From the NCBI GenBank assembly GCA_015680685.1, contig MNCI01006577.1:274773-338772 (forward strand): 64,000 nucleotides of DNA, in the 5' to 3' direction. The notes under the pieces were generated by a model. It had not been told where the DNA came from. It made no database searches and saw only the letters and a list, made by a program, of their open reading frames with translations. This document shows positions 32,520-43,807 of the stretch, piece by piece. The DNA is from Gnetum montanum (lineage: Eukaryota; Streptophyta; Gnetopsida; Gnetales; Gnetaceae). Numbering within the stretch: position 1 is the first letter of the stretch; each line of letters starts with the position of its first letter. The position numbers were made by a program, and so were the translations under genes.

Positions 32520-33210
32520 AAGTTTGCTATGCTATGTAGTGTAGTAGGCCTTAGAAGACAGTTTCCCAAGCAACCAAACTATCACAGAACAAAGTGCTAC
32601 GCTATGCTATGCTACACAGCTAGAACAACGTAGCAAAGAAAAAAATAGAATTGCCCAGCTTACCTAGTGATTCCAATTGCACTCGGTAAGCACTGCGACC
32701 TTCAAAACTAGTTTCCTTGTTCAACTTCAAGTCCTTAGCAACGCTTCTCATCAAAAAGTGGCGGATTGAGCAAAAAGCAGGATATGTTGGCTACTACACT
32801 GTGCTATGCTATATAGTGTAGCACAGGGTAGCAATGATACAAAAATGGAAAGATGTCTCAAATGCAAGTTTATCAAGTTCAAATTATTCCCTTTGTAAAG
32901 GAAAAAGTTTCAATTGTTAGCATAATTAGAGCTCCAAGAAAGCATTTGCAATTTCAACATGGATCGCAAATGATGTCAGCTGCTACACTATGCTACGCTA
33001 TCTAGTGTATCATAGTGTAGCAAAAATGTAAATCAAACAAAGTGTTGTAAAAGTCAACCTGACATGTGTCGAAGCTTCCAGTAGATGTAGTTGACTTCAA
33101 CATAAATTTTTTTTTTGAACTAGTGGCTACGCTATGCTATGCTACATAGCGTAGCAAGAAGCTATGCTACGCTACATAGCATAGCACAGTGTAGTAGGCA
33201 ACTACTCTAC
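32520..33210 (+). repeat. Palindromic GCTACGCTATG / CATAGCGTAGC clusters in the U3 of B
   Basis: Clusters at about 32525-32555, 32590-32640, 32795-32835, 32975-33025 and 33122-33210. Each joins runs of GCTACGCTATGCTA to a reverse-complement run ACATAGCGTAGC, so each can fold into a hairpin. The 3' LTR keeps all five (48512-49235). Confidence 0.85.
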
Positions 33211-33407
33211 TTCAGTGTGCCTCATTCCTCGTCTACATTGTTGGCATATTTGATTCCAGCATCTTCAATTTCAACAGCGTAATTGAAGCATAACAAGTTC
33301 ATGACTAGCTTTGCATGTTCATGTAATATAGACATGTCAGCATTTCATGGGTCTAGGACAAGTGTCATCCAAGCCTCATTTCTCGCGTACCCTTGGCCCT
33401 ATAAATA

Positions 33408-33419
33408 CCTCGATGAGTA
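33408..33419 (+). promoter_or_regulatory. TATA box in the 5' LTR of B
   Basis: CCTATAAATACC in a context kept in the 3' LTR at 49430-49441. Transcription would start about 30 bases downstream, in the GGTTGGCAA-rich part. Confidence 0.7.
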
Positions 33420-34099
33420 ATGCTCAAAGGGTTGGCAAATTTTGTTTGTTGGCAATTTTGGACAATTTTGAGCATTGTTGGCATTGGTTGGCATTTTAGC
33501 AATTTAAAAGATTGGAAAATTTTAGCATTTGGTAAAATTGAGAACTCACTTGATTGGCAAGTTGAGAATTCCCCTGGTTGACAAGTTACAGTAGTTGGCA
33601 ATTTTAGCATTGACACTTGGCATTAGCTCTTTGCTTGTTAGCACTTAGTATTGTTGGCTCTTAAGCTTGTACTTGTAAACATAGTTGAGGCATTTTGAGC
33701 ATTCTGGTCACTCCTAGACTCCCTGTGCCCCTCCAGCACTGTATAACTTGTTATACATTTTCAAGCAGAGAAGAGAATCGAACCCACCACTTTGCGATGG
33801 TGCATTTTCTCACCCCAGTTACTTTGTTATTTATATACTGTCATTACTATTCAGCATTATTTTCTTTATTATCGCATTTATTAATCATTAGTTAAATCTC
33901 AGGTATTTCATGCTTAAAACAACATTTACATAAGGTTAAGTTACACCGAATAAGTTCCTATTTGATCAACCAGACCATTCAGGGCACCCTGCTTCTATTG
34001 TATCCAGCACAACCCTCGCATAGATCTAGGGTTAAGACTATTCGCCCAACAGCCTCTCGGTGTTTCCAGCCACCAACATTTTTGGTCGCTATAGTATTC

Positions 34100-34118
34100 T
34101 GGCACTAGCAGGAGGGCC
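34100..34118 (+). other. Primer-binding site of element B
   Basis: TGGCACTAGCAGGAGGGCC starts six bases after the LTR end. One base differs from the site in A. Confidence 0.85.
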
Positions 34119-34332
34119 TCTTGGTGCCTTTTCCTTCTTTTACGATAGTCCTACATGCATTCTGTACCCCATCACGCACTAGCGTAAATGTGACACCCTT
34201 TTGCAGTTGTTTACGCATCATGTGGTGTAGATTGGTCACTCCGATGGTTCCTTTGGAATCTTGTATGATAGAAAGCCTCCGATCACAACTTGATCTCCTT
34301 GTTTTTCTTGTTTGCAAACCCTTTTTAGCATT

Positions 34333-36823
34333 ATGACAATGATTTCCCCAAGCACCATAGTCACCACCTCTAACGTTGAGGTTCTCCTTCTGGTTCAAGA
34401 CATCACAGGTGTCGAGCAGCTACCCAGCCCAGTGCTAGGGCTACGTCGATCTCTTAGGATCCAAAATCGAGGACCTGAGGGCTTGGCTCAGTAATACGAG
34501 TAGTATAACTTTCTTTGCGCTAAGGTTCAGGAAAATATACCCTTAGAGGCACAAGAACTCGAAGACAAATGTAGCTTCGAGTTCGCCTACTGCAATGGGA
34601 GGGAATTTGTTCCAACTCATGGAATTTTCATTCCTCTGACTCAAGCCCATCAGTGGCTCATAGATCAGCTGATGGGGTTAACTATGTCTAGGGAGTCGTG
34701 AGACACGGTGTCTCACCATGATGATGTGTTCCAAGATGGGCAAGAGGAACTAGATTCCCAGTCCGAGGGTGGGGGTCAAACTAACCCTGCCACCATTCCT
34801 CCCACCCCATCTTTTTGGAAAAACCCGCTCTCTATCGCCTCTCCCTTTATGATCACATCCACACAATTGCAACCTCCAATTTCATCAACAATGGGTAGCC
34901 ATTCCATGCCATCGGCGTATCGACATGCCTACTCCCCTATCTCATTCTCAACCACTACCCCCCACAATCTGTTTCACAATCCATCCCTACAGTGTATCAT
35001 GCACCAATTATGGCTACCCTGCCCTACATTCATGCCATACCTACATTGCAGTTGCATGTAGTTTCTACATCCATTACTGCGTCTACACATGTCCCACTAT
35101 CAGCGATGGGCCTAGGCCCATCCACATGATGGACCCCATTCACTTCTCCTCCTGTTTCACAACCATTGCAAATGTCCCACTACACTCACCACCAAACATA
35201 CCAAGTCCCAAAAATGGTACAACCAAGTGTTGGACTATGGTTTAGGCCACACAAATAGCCTACCCCGTGGCACAATCAATGGTTGCTTCTCTAACAGCAC
35301 CACCTATCGGGTGGTGGACAGCACAAGCAGCACCTTTCATACGGGCCATCCCAACAGCATCAGCTATGGGTCACATCGCTACGCTTGCCACTCCACAGAT
35401 GGGAGCTGCCTTTGCAGCTCCATAACCATCCGCATTGTCCTAGGGTCTGGATCAAGCATTCCAACTTATGCAGACCCTTACTAAGGAAATCAAACGGCTC
35501 AAGGCTACCAAGTCTGACACAGTACAAGTCATGGATTTCTACCATGACGATCCCATTAGCCCAGCAATCCCCATGCTAACGTTACCCCCTGGGATGCCGC
35601 TTCCTCATTTTACAAAATACAATGTGGACGGTGATGCCAATGCCCATCTTGTTACGTTTAGATATGAGTCCCTTCTTTTGCAATAATGGCCACATACAAT
35701 CATCCACATCTTTGTTATGTCTCTGACAAGCAAAGCCCTGGACTGGTATCGTGAGCTTCTACGCTCCTCCATCTCAATCCTAGAGGAGTTGATGACCTAG
35801 TTCGTAATGCGTTTCAAGTATAAATTGATACCAGAAGTTACGCTGGATCAGCTAATGAGCATGAAGCAGGATCCACTAGAACTAGTCTAGAAATTCATAC
35901 AGTGGTGAAACACTACCCTTAATGAGATCTGTGAGCCCATTGTAGAGGCCCATTTGCTAGCAGTCTTTAAGGGTGTAGTGAATGACTTCATTAAGTCCAA
36001 ACTGTATTATCTCGCTCCATGGACTCTTAGTCAAGATTTCGCCCAGACTAAGAGCATACAAGATGCGGCTGAGGCAAGCAAAGACCCGACCTAAGTTGCA
36101 TATAAGAACACCTTTTCAAAGAAGGACAAAGACAAGGGTAAGGCTACAACAACCACAGTGGCCGCTGTGGCAAATGAAGCCAAGCCAAAAAATAATAATA
36201 ACAAGAGGGAGACCGCACCAGTAACTAACCCCATGCCCAACCAAGGCAATGCAGCTCAACCCTCCACATCTGCATCTGAAGCATCCACACCGCCCAAGTC
36301 AAACTTTGAGCGTAAAGCTTGCTTTAAGGACGCCCCGCTGCCCGTCAAGCCTTCAGAACTTCTGAAGCAATTACTAGCGATGGGGTATATCCAACACAAG
36401 TGGATGTCAGAGGAGGGAGTCAAAAAACATCAACAGTACTATGAACTCCTTAGGAACTCCTCCTTGGCCTTGCCCAATGAGCTGCCAGTTCCTAAAAATT
36501 TTAGGCTAGAGCGGTTCTATGACTATCATCAACAGTGTGGTCACAACATAGATTACTGCATGGCATTGAAAGACAACATCCAAAGAATGATTGATCAAGG
36601 GAAACTGGTTCTAGATGAAAGCAACCTAGTGCATCCCAAAAATCAATCTCTGCATGTCTACATGGATCTTCTTAATGCCAACAATGCCAATTACATTATC
36701 AACACTATCGGCATTGACAATAACCCAAAGCTGCCCCAGTGGCCATTTGTGGTTTGTGTGCCTCAATGTAGCGCACCAACACCACTAGTGGTTAAAAAAC
36801 TCCACAATAACTGTTTGTCCTGA
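34333..36823 (+). pseudogene. gag: Element B gag polyprotein
   Basis: Starts at ATG 34333 (MISPSTIV after Met-Thr). The N-terminal part (GLRRSLRIQNRG, REFVPTHGIFIPLTQ, 34333-35060) is in one frame; the core from about 34925 to 36823 is in another, so a frameshift lies near 34930-35060. Core blocks: TLTKEIKRLKATKSD, FYHDDPISP, FTKYNVDGDANAHL, KALDWYREL, FVMRFKYKLIPEVTL, LLAVFKGVVNDFI, FYDYHQQCGHNIDYC (zinc-knuckle-like, first Cys missing) and LLNANNANYIINT. Stops at TAA, TAG and TGA mostly replace Gln or Arg. A P/Q/S/T-rich linker lies at 34790-35440. Confidence 0.85.
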
Positions 36824-36996
36824 GAGTCCCTCACCAGACATCCATCCCTGCACTGCCTGTAAGCAAAACCACATCACCACCAACTACATTAACATCGTTA
36901 GCACCATTAATCATCAGGGGGCCAAGCCACTCAACTTCCCCCACCCTCCATAAGACAACACCACAACCTTCTCATCCAAACACACAAGGAGAGCTT
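36824..36996 (+). other. Gag-protease linker of B
   Basis: Low-complexity Pro/Thr/Ser-rich sequence with stops. Corresponds to the PYVVRVP repeat part of A; here only WPFVVCVP and PLVV remain, just upstream. Confidence 0.5.
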
Positions 36997-38052
36997 TTGA
37001 TAGGTGAGGCATCAACGGAATGTAGCACCCCAGGTACTTCCAAGCCTATGCCCTCACCCCCTGCATCTACGTCCTCATTGCCAAAAGATAATGTTGCTAC
37101 ACATGCACAGTCTTCACCACCTCACCCAAAAGGGTCTAACCTTAGACTCAAAATTTTCCCTCCTTGGGAAATTCATCTCCTGGGACGAATGGAAGAGGAG
37201 AAAGGCAGTAAACAAGAAGGTGGTCAAGACCTCTTAAGCACTCTCGCTCAGGTCAAGTAGGCTCTAAAGTAGAAAAATACAACGTTGAGCCTATACGACC
37301 TGATCATGACTTCTACTACACACCGTGAGGCTCTGGTTAGCATGTTAATGGTAATATCGATTGACGAGAACATGCCAGCAGAGGAGAAAGTAATCCACTC
37401 AGTCGTGCTTCCTTCTACGCTTGTAGAACCATAGCCATCCCAGTTGACTTTCTACGATGCATCCATTAGGGAAGACCCTGAAAAGGGTCAGGTGACTACA
37501 ACACCTCTATTCATCACAATTCGGGTTGGCCAACATAAGATCTGAAGGGTACACGTTGATGAAGGGGTTGCTACAAACGTCATCCCCTTCCCTATTGTGG
37601 ACAAGATAGGTTTGGTAGACCAAATTAGACCCATGACAACATCATGCTTGAAATCATTCAATGGGGCAGTGGTTGTGGTGAAAGGCACTGTTCACATCGA
37701 CTTTGTGGCAAGGGACCAGTTCCCCACAAATGCAACATTCATCGTGGTGGAAGAGATGCCTGGGTATAACCTGATCTTGGGAAGGTCATGGTTAGCACAA
37801 CTTAGGGTCATCTCTTCACCCATACATCAGGAGATCCATTTACCCTATGCAGGCACGGAGGTGGTGATCCATGGCAACGAGGTAGAAATGCAAGCAATCA
37901 ACAATGTAGATATGGAACAGGGCTCAGAGGTGTTAACCTCTGAGAATGAGGTGCCTGTCTTTGTAGATACTAATGGTTTAGTGAATGAACCAGCCCAACA
38001 CATCGGTTTAGAAAATGAAAAATTTGTGGGCCAAGTTGCCCTTCCAAGTTAA
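36997..38052 (+). pseudogene. Element B aspartic protease (PR) with leader and tail
   Basis: One frame with four in-frame stops, all upstream of the active-site loop. Leader ASTECSTPGTSKP..., then NTTLSLYDLIMTSTTHREALV, VTTTPLFITIRVGQHKI, and the active-site loop VHVDEGVATNVIP (D-x-G with Glu in the middle; D has VDDGAATN). A continuous open stretch runs 37597-38052: VVVKGTVHIDFVARDQF, YNLILGRSWLAQLRVISS, EIHLPYAGTEVVIHGNE, and a tail ending AQHIGLENEKFVG. It would cleave Gag-Pol. After the stop at 38050 no coding block continues into RT; the space to 43805 holds the antisense gene. Confidence 0.85.
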
Positions 38053-38275
38053 GGACAATGATGTAGATGAGTGCAGCAGCAAAGCGTCTCGGCCCTATGT
38101 CTCACCCAATCTACGATGGGTCAAGAAGCAATTACGCATAGCGTAGCAACCCCACTACTTCCTACCTAGTTAACATCCTTTGTAGATTTACTGCTTATTG
38201 GCTTTGCATCCATCCATCTATGCTAGATATACCAACTTACTTTTCTAAAATGTTAACATACCTTCTATTTACACC

Positions 38276-38422
38276 AAGGCCTGAAATGGCCTAAAACTAT
38301 ATCGCACCATGGCCCAAAATGGCCTAAAACTACGCACGGCCCAAAATGGCCTAAAACTATATTGTCCCATGGCCTGAAATGTCCTGAAACTATGCATGGC
38401 CTGAAATGGCCTAAAATTAAAA
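38276..38422 (+). repeat. Post-protease minisatellite of B
   Basis: Four or five units of AAGGCCTGAAATGGCCTAAAACTA type at about 25-45 base spacing, in the same place as 3014-3212 of D. Confidence 0.8.
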
Positions 38423-38579
38423 CAAAAAACATAAAAAATCAATCGCATAGATAACATACGTAATGCACAAGCTAGAATAACACCAATCTTGACATAATTC
38501 ATTTACTTTTCATTCAAGGTTCACTTAGAAAAAGTTTGCAATAATTTTGGCAAAAATACAAAAAATCAAAAGCCCATGC

Positions 38580-41500
38580 TGTCATACATCATTGTCCCCT
38601 ACATCATTTCCCCCTGCGTCGCCTTCTTCCGCACTACCTTCCTTTGCATTATCATTTTTTCCCTCGGAGGACCCTTCTTATTCATCTAGAATTTACATCC
38701 TAAAAATGTAGTTAGCTAGAGTTACACATAAAGGCTAGAAAAACATAAACTGTTGCATCACAGAAAGTGACTAACTCGAGACGGCCCCACATCTGTCTCA
38801 GGGGGTATATGATCCAATCCGATCCCGAGGTGGTGCCAGAACTCCTCCTCTGTAATATCCACCCAGTGTCTATCGCTCGAATCAGCGTTTGCAGTAGCTT
38901 TCTCCTTTTCGATGGCCATCCATCTCAGTGGTCCTGGAGAAAAGGAGGTAGTGGCAATCTTACCTATGGAAAGATTCACTTCCCACTCAGGTGACTCAAT
39001 GATCATCACTTACTGCATGAACTTGTGGTAGGCCTCAGAAGCACCAATGGCATCCATGAATGCTTCATAAGTGTACAACTTCATTGAAGCATTCTAGTAT
39101 TGTTTGTAATAGGTGGAACGTTCTAGTTTATACATATGTTTGTGGTTCTTTTGGGACTAGCCCCACTCATAAACTCTAGCGCTATAATCCTTCCAATCTT
39201 GGTTCTTCTGAGCCAACAAGTCCATCTGCATCCGCTACTCAATTATCTACCAGGTGGTCTCACTGTTGCACCACACATCCATCCAATATCTTGCATAATC
39301 TATTACGACCATGTGCCAATTGCCATAGTTGGTATCACAGGCTAGGAGGAACTCGTTCATAGAACAAAGGTATCCCACCTTAGTGGTCAAATTGGCTTTT
39401 TCTCTCTTACCTTTGGACCTATTTTCACAAGTCTTCATTCACGTGCCTACACTCCCATAAGGAGTGTGCTAAGTGTAAAGCACATTTTTTAGCCTCGTTG
39501 TATATGTGACAAGGCACCTCAGTCACTTCAGGTGTGAATGTAGGCATAATGTCCACCTTTATTTCTTATTTCAAGTCCCACTTGAGGCGAGAGGCTGTTA
39601 TCACACATAAAAGCGCATTAGTCACAGTAGCGTAGCAAAGTTTGGCAACTCAAGAAGTCTAGCGTAGTAAGCTAAACGCTAATCATGTTGTCGACAACCC
39701 CTTGCATAAACGTAAGCTTGTCAAGGATCTCAGCCCATGGTTCCAGCTGGATCAAGGAAGGTCTTGCAATGTTAACAGTGGTGTCTTCCATTTAACTAAA
39801 CGCATAAGTTATGATCGAGGTGGACTATAATAAAGTTGATGAGTAACACAAACGATAGTGTAAAGGCTCCTACCCAGCAAACCCTCAGGGATGATAGCGC
39901 GCGCGTGGGGGGGGGGGGGGTTTCCCATCGACATACTATTGAATATATGGTCAAACTCACCAGCATCTAGTTGTAGCTCCCCTCCTTGCTGGCTTAACAC
40001 TATGGCCGCACCCTCCATGTTCATCTGCTCCTTCAATGCTGAACTGCATTTAGCAAAGGAATCATCAGTAGAGGTTCCTTCCCGGTTGACACGAGCTTCC
40101 TCTTTATTCATAGGGGCCTTTCGTTTTAAGGCACCAGCATCCTCCTCATCGTCAAAAATGTCCTCCTCGTCTGCAAGAGCATTTTCCTCATCGATAAGAG
40201 CCCCTTCCTTTGTGGCAAGGGTTCCTTCTCTCTTGACTAGGGTCATTTCCTCTATGGCTGGGGGCCCTGCATCTTTGTTAGTCCCCCCTGTTTCAGGGGC
40301 TGACACCTCTTCATCACCTTCCTCTTCTTCTTCTTCCTCTTCTTCCTCTGGTAGCAAAGCGTGTTTGCATTAGCTTATAGCATGGTAACTTAAAATGGAT
40401 GCTACACTATACTACACTACCTAGCGTAGCACAGCGTAGCAAGCATTAACCAAATAGGCAAAGAAACAAGAAAAATGACAAAAGCATTTACCAATGGGAG
40501 GCTGTATCCTATGTAGCTTAAACCGTAGTACCCGCCTCTCTTCTTCTTCCATATGAGGAGGCTCCTCAACTGGAAGAGACCTCGTTCATTGCAACTTGGT
40601 GGCCATCATCTTCGCTATGAGGCGTTTCCCCTATGATATGCTACCCATAGTAGCAAGGGGTGCCTCTCCCACGCTATCCTACCATGGAAGTTACGGGCCA
40701 CCCGATCCTTAGTCGTCATGGAAAACAACTCCCCAATCGCTTCTGGGGGATCCTGGGCTTGGGTGGTCTGGAAGACTTGGCAGATCCATGGTTTGGAAAT
40801 CTGGTTATGATCTTGCATAACCCAGACTCCATTCTCACAGACCACCAAGAATTCCGTGAAACATCGCAAGCAAGCTATGTAAAAGGCATGGTGCACATTG
40901 AAACAAGACTCATGCTTCTTATGAAGCTTGACCATTTTAGCTTGCAAGCCTTTGCAGAGATGCCTAGCCCAGTTGTAATGGGCCCCCTCTTCCATGACCT
41001 CCCTCATCACCCAAGCTTGCTCAATCCCAATGATCTTTCCTTGGGAAAGTAGCTTGGGGAAAGCACGGGCATAGAAGATGGGGTAAATATTTTTGGCTGC
41101 TTTTGGCTTCACTTTTTCCATAAGGATCCCTTTTCACCCTTTCACCATCACTAGCCACTCCTCAATGTCCCTTTGATGGTTCGCCTCTTTTTTGGTCTTT
41201 TCCCCCATAGGAAGACCATCAAGAGGGACACCAAAGAGTTCCGCGAATAGTTGGTCATTGATTTCAAGGACCACCAGAACACCATGCACGTGTGTAAGGA
41301 AGCGGTCTAACTTTTCAAAGAAGGAGTCGGCTAAGGCGAGCATCTCAACAACAGGGACTCTTGGGTTCATAGCTAGGAATAGGTCCATGAGTCTAGCGTC
41401 TTGAATGTGGTTGGTCAGCGATTCTGCAGCCCCACTGCAAAGCCAACATTGAGTCTCATCTACCTCCTAGTACTTAAAGTAGATGTTAGCCTCATGGTGT

Positions 41501-43057
41501 CCAGAGGTGATCATTGTCACCTCCTCAGACTTCATCGTCATTGTAGCAGGAATAGCATAAAAACAAGAGCAACACTCAAACATGCAAGAAATTTACTATT
41601 TAGCTTACTAGGTTTAAATGGTGATGGGAATGGTGGAAGATCTACCAATACATCTTCAACGGTGATCGGCCTAGGCGATTCTCAATCCCCATCCAACCAA
41701 CTAAACTCCTTGTACCTATCATAGAGCTGGGAGTACTGGGTTGGGTAGGTTTTGTACTCTCCCTCGCATTGGCCTATCACAGCTACATGCATATTCTCAA
41801 CGGAAGAAAACTCCCGCAACGCCATCTGTGCTAAGGTCAACACATCCGTATCACCGTGAAGCCCATTCTTGTTGAAGAAAAACATGGTAACAAAAACATG
41901 TTATTAACATTTGCCTAGCGTAGCAAGTATTGCATAGCATAGCAGAATATGTTTACAGAACTCACCCGCTAGCACAATAAACGATTCTTGGTGGGTTTTG
42001 AAAACAAGTTCCCATGTGGTGAGCAATAAAAAAAGTGTTGTACAGATGGTAGCAATTATATTCAAGCATCTCCTAGACCCAACCCAAATGCCTCAAGTTT
42101 TTTGGCCATTGACTGGATCCTTCTCCCTACCTACTTCTAATTGCTTCATCCATTAAAAATCTCAAAATACCCTGATTTGCCCCAGGCAATAGGGTTTTTG
42201 TCACTATGGCTGCTACCTCTTCTGATAATTGTGACCAAACAATCACACTAAAATGCTGAAGGAGAAATTGTAGGAACTCCCATGCACCTTCCCTAAACCA
42301 GATCACCTGCTATCCCACATGCGCATGGGGTAGAGAAATGTTGGCCACTGGTTCACTCATGCAGCATAGGACTCCTACAATTTCTAAGATAATTAAAATT
42401 GGCCTTAGCACCATCCTTCATAACACAATGGCAAATGTTAACATCATGTTTGAGTGGGGTTCGCATATAGCATAGCAGAATTAGCTTAGCATAGCAACAA
42501 AAAGCTAAACAAAAATCTTTTGACAAGAAATAATTCAATGTGATGCACTAGTTTCGACAAATCTACTGTCTAAAAAAATGATTTGCATTATGCCACCATA
42601 TACATGTGTTAATCTGTTAAATCATGCACATGGCCAAATCCTCCTAAGGTTCATACGCTATGCTTGCATGCTGAGTTGCTAAAATTGCCTAAGTTTTTAT
42701 GGCAAGCTAGCCACAACAATGGTGGTTGAGGCAACACTACATGCAACCTTAGCGTAGCATCCATACACCCTTCGCGGTCAAATCGGCAATAACAACGATG
42801 TAATGGCCAAAATAACAACAAAACGATGATAGAAAATGTAAATTGCATAACAAAAATCGCAAAAACAAAAGCAGAGAAAGCAGAAGCAATAACCGCAGCA
42901 TGGAAGAAACAAAGGAAAATAGCATAGCAACTTACTGGGCCGATGGGGTCTCCTCTCACACTGCGATGCACACCTGTGACACACGTCCTAGGGTCTCCTT
43001 CACTTCATCCACCTTGGAGAGTGCTAGGTGTTTGCATCCTTTTTTAGGAGCCATCAT
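38580..43057 (-). pseudogene. Antisense multi-exon gene (aORF) of element B
   Basis: Exon 1 43057-42936 (MMAPKKGCKHLALSKVDEV, donor CCCA|GTAAG); exon 2 42415-41966 (450 bases, LRPILIILEIVGVLC, WFREGAWEFLQFLLQHFSVIVWSQLSEE, NTFFIAHHMGTCFQNPP); exon 3 about 41867-41609 (FSWLDGD, donor CCTA|GTAAGC). Exon 4 is about 41530-40600 (MDLFLAMNPRVPVV, YARAFPKLLSQGK, EEGAHYNWARHL, CFTEFLVVCENG, ISKPWICQVF). The acidic exon 40357-39880 has a Glu run and AGEFDHIFNSMSMGNPP. C-terminal exons cover 39800-38760 (WMAIEKEKATANADSSDRHW) and the last exon about 38690-38595 (EEGDAGGNDVGD). The frame holds across the exon 1/2 join. Several stops and a frame conflict at the exon 3 acceptor make it a pseudogene. Introns, not exons, carry the TAGCGTAGCA word. 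FCP1-like domain with the Asp residues replaced. Confidence 0.76.
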
Positions 43058-43185
43058 TTTGGTTGCTGATTCTTTCTTAGACGCTATGCTGAATCGCCTT
43101 GCTCTTAGTTAGCACAATCGCTCTATGCTTTGAATGAAAGCTCTACGCTGTTATGGTGAAAATGACAAGTTTATCAGGGGTAAAC

Positions 43186-43200
43186 CCCTATTTAAAGCTA
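43186..43200 (-). promoter_or_regulatory. TATA-like box of the aORF in B
   Basis: Minus strand TAGCTTTAAATAGGGG, about 130 bases before the aORF ATG at 43057. This would give an antisense promoter inside the element, separate from the LTR. Confidence 0.45.
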
Positions 43201-43373
43201 AAACTCTAAAAAAGGACTTTTCATTTTCTCTCCTCGATTAATGAGGGGCATTCTGTATAGCGTAGCATTCCCCCATAGCGTAGTAGAACTATTTGCATTA
43301 TGGCAGGTGGGCCTGACCAAAAACTTCGACCCACTTCAAAGTAGTCGTTGGCCTTCACAAAAATAACTAGTCA

Positions 43374-43666
43374 GACAGTTCACAAAGACCTTAAACTAGC
43401 AGCTTTGAACTTTTGCATCTAGGCAGTCCACAAAGACCTTAAACTAGCAATTTTAGTTCACAACTTATAACAAGTTAGCAGTCCACAAAGACCTTAAACT
43501 AGCAATTCTAACATGTAGCTTCAATCTCGTTAGCAGTCCGTAAAGACCTTGAACTAATAATTTTAATTGGCGAACCTAACCCGTTAGCAATTCACAAACA
43601 CCTTAAACTAGCAATCTTACACTTTTGCATCCTGGCAGTCTGCTATGACTTTAAACTGGAAGGTTA
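43374..43666 (+). repeat. Pre-RT minisatellite of B
   Basis: Six units of GCAGTCCACAAAGACCTTAA followed by ACTAGCA, spaced about 45-60 bases (AGTCCACAAAG at about 43430, 43481). It separates the aORF promoter side from pol. Confidence 0.85.
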
Positions 43667-43784
43667 CAAATTTTGTGTCATATTTTATAGTTAATTCAAC
43701 TATTCACATCTCATTGTTTCTTTACAAATGCTTACTGTGCACTGTTGCCACAAACAGGTATCCCTTGACTAGGCATTCATCTCA

Positions 43785-43807
43785 TTGTGGCAGGTTGAGC
43801 AAGAATG
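43785..43807 (+). promoter_or_regulatory. Acceptor-like AG before pol of B
   Basis: ATTGTGGCAG|GTTGAGCAAGAATG: AG at 43792-43793, ATG at 43805. A second AG (CACAAACAG|GTATCC) lies at about 43756. Position matches A, C and D. Confidence 0.5.

Larger units (their letters stand above)
32233..34093 (+). repeat. 5' LTR of element B
   Basis: 1861 bases, matching 48221-50114. Starts TGAAACATCC and ends CTATA, giving TG...TA ends instead of TG...CA. The U3 part carries five clusters of the palindromic word TGCTACGCTATGCTACATAG (32525-33210). CCTATAAATACC at 33408-33419 is a clear TATA box, followed by GGTTGGCAAATTTTG words. The end GGTCGCTATA aligns with GGTCACAACA of C. Confidence 0.92.

Noticed and set aside
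39891-40373. 160-codon Ser-rich open stretch on the plus strand
   Set aside because: It is the reverse strand of the Glu/Asp-rich aORF exon; Ser and Ser/Pro codons mirror acidic ones.
42651-43112. Cys/Phe-rich and other open stretches near 42.7-43.1 kb
   Set aside because: Intron 1 and exon 1 of the B aORF explain this part in another frame; the Cys/Phe run is intron sequence.
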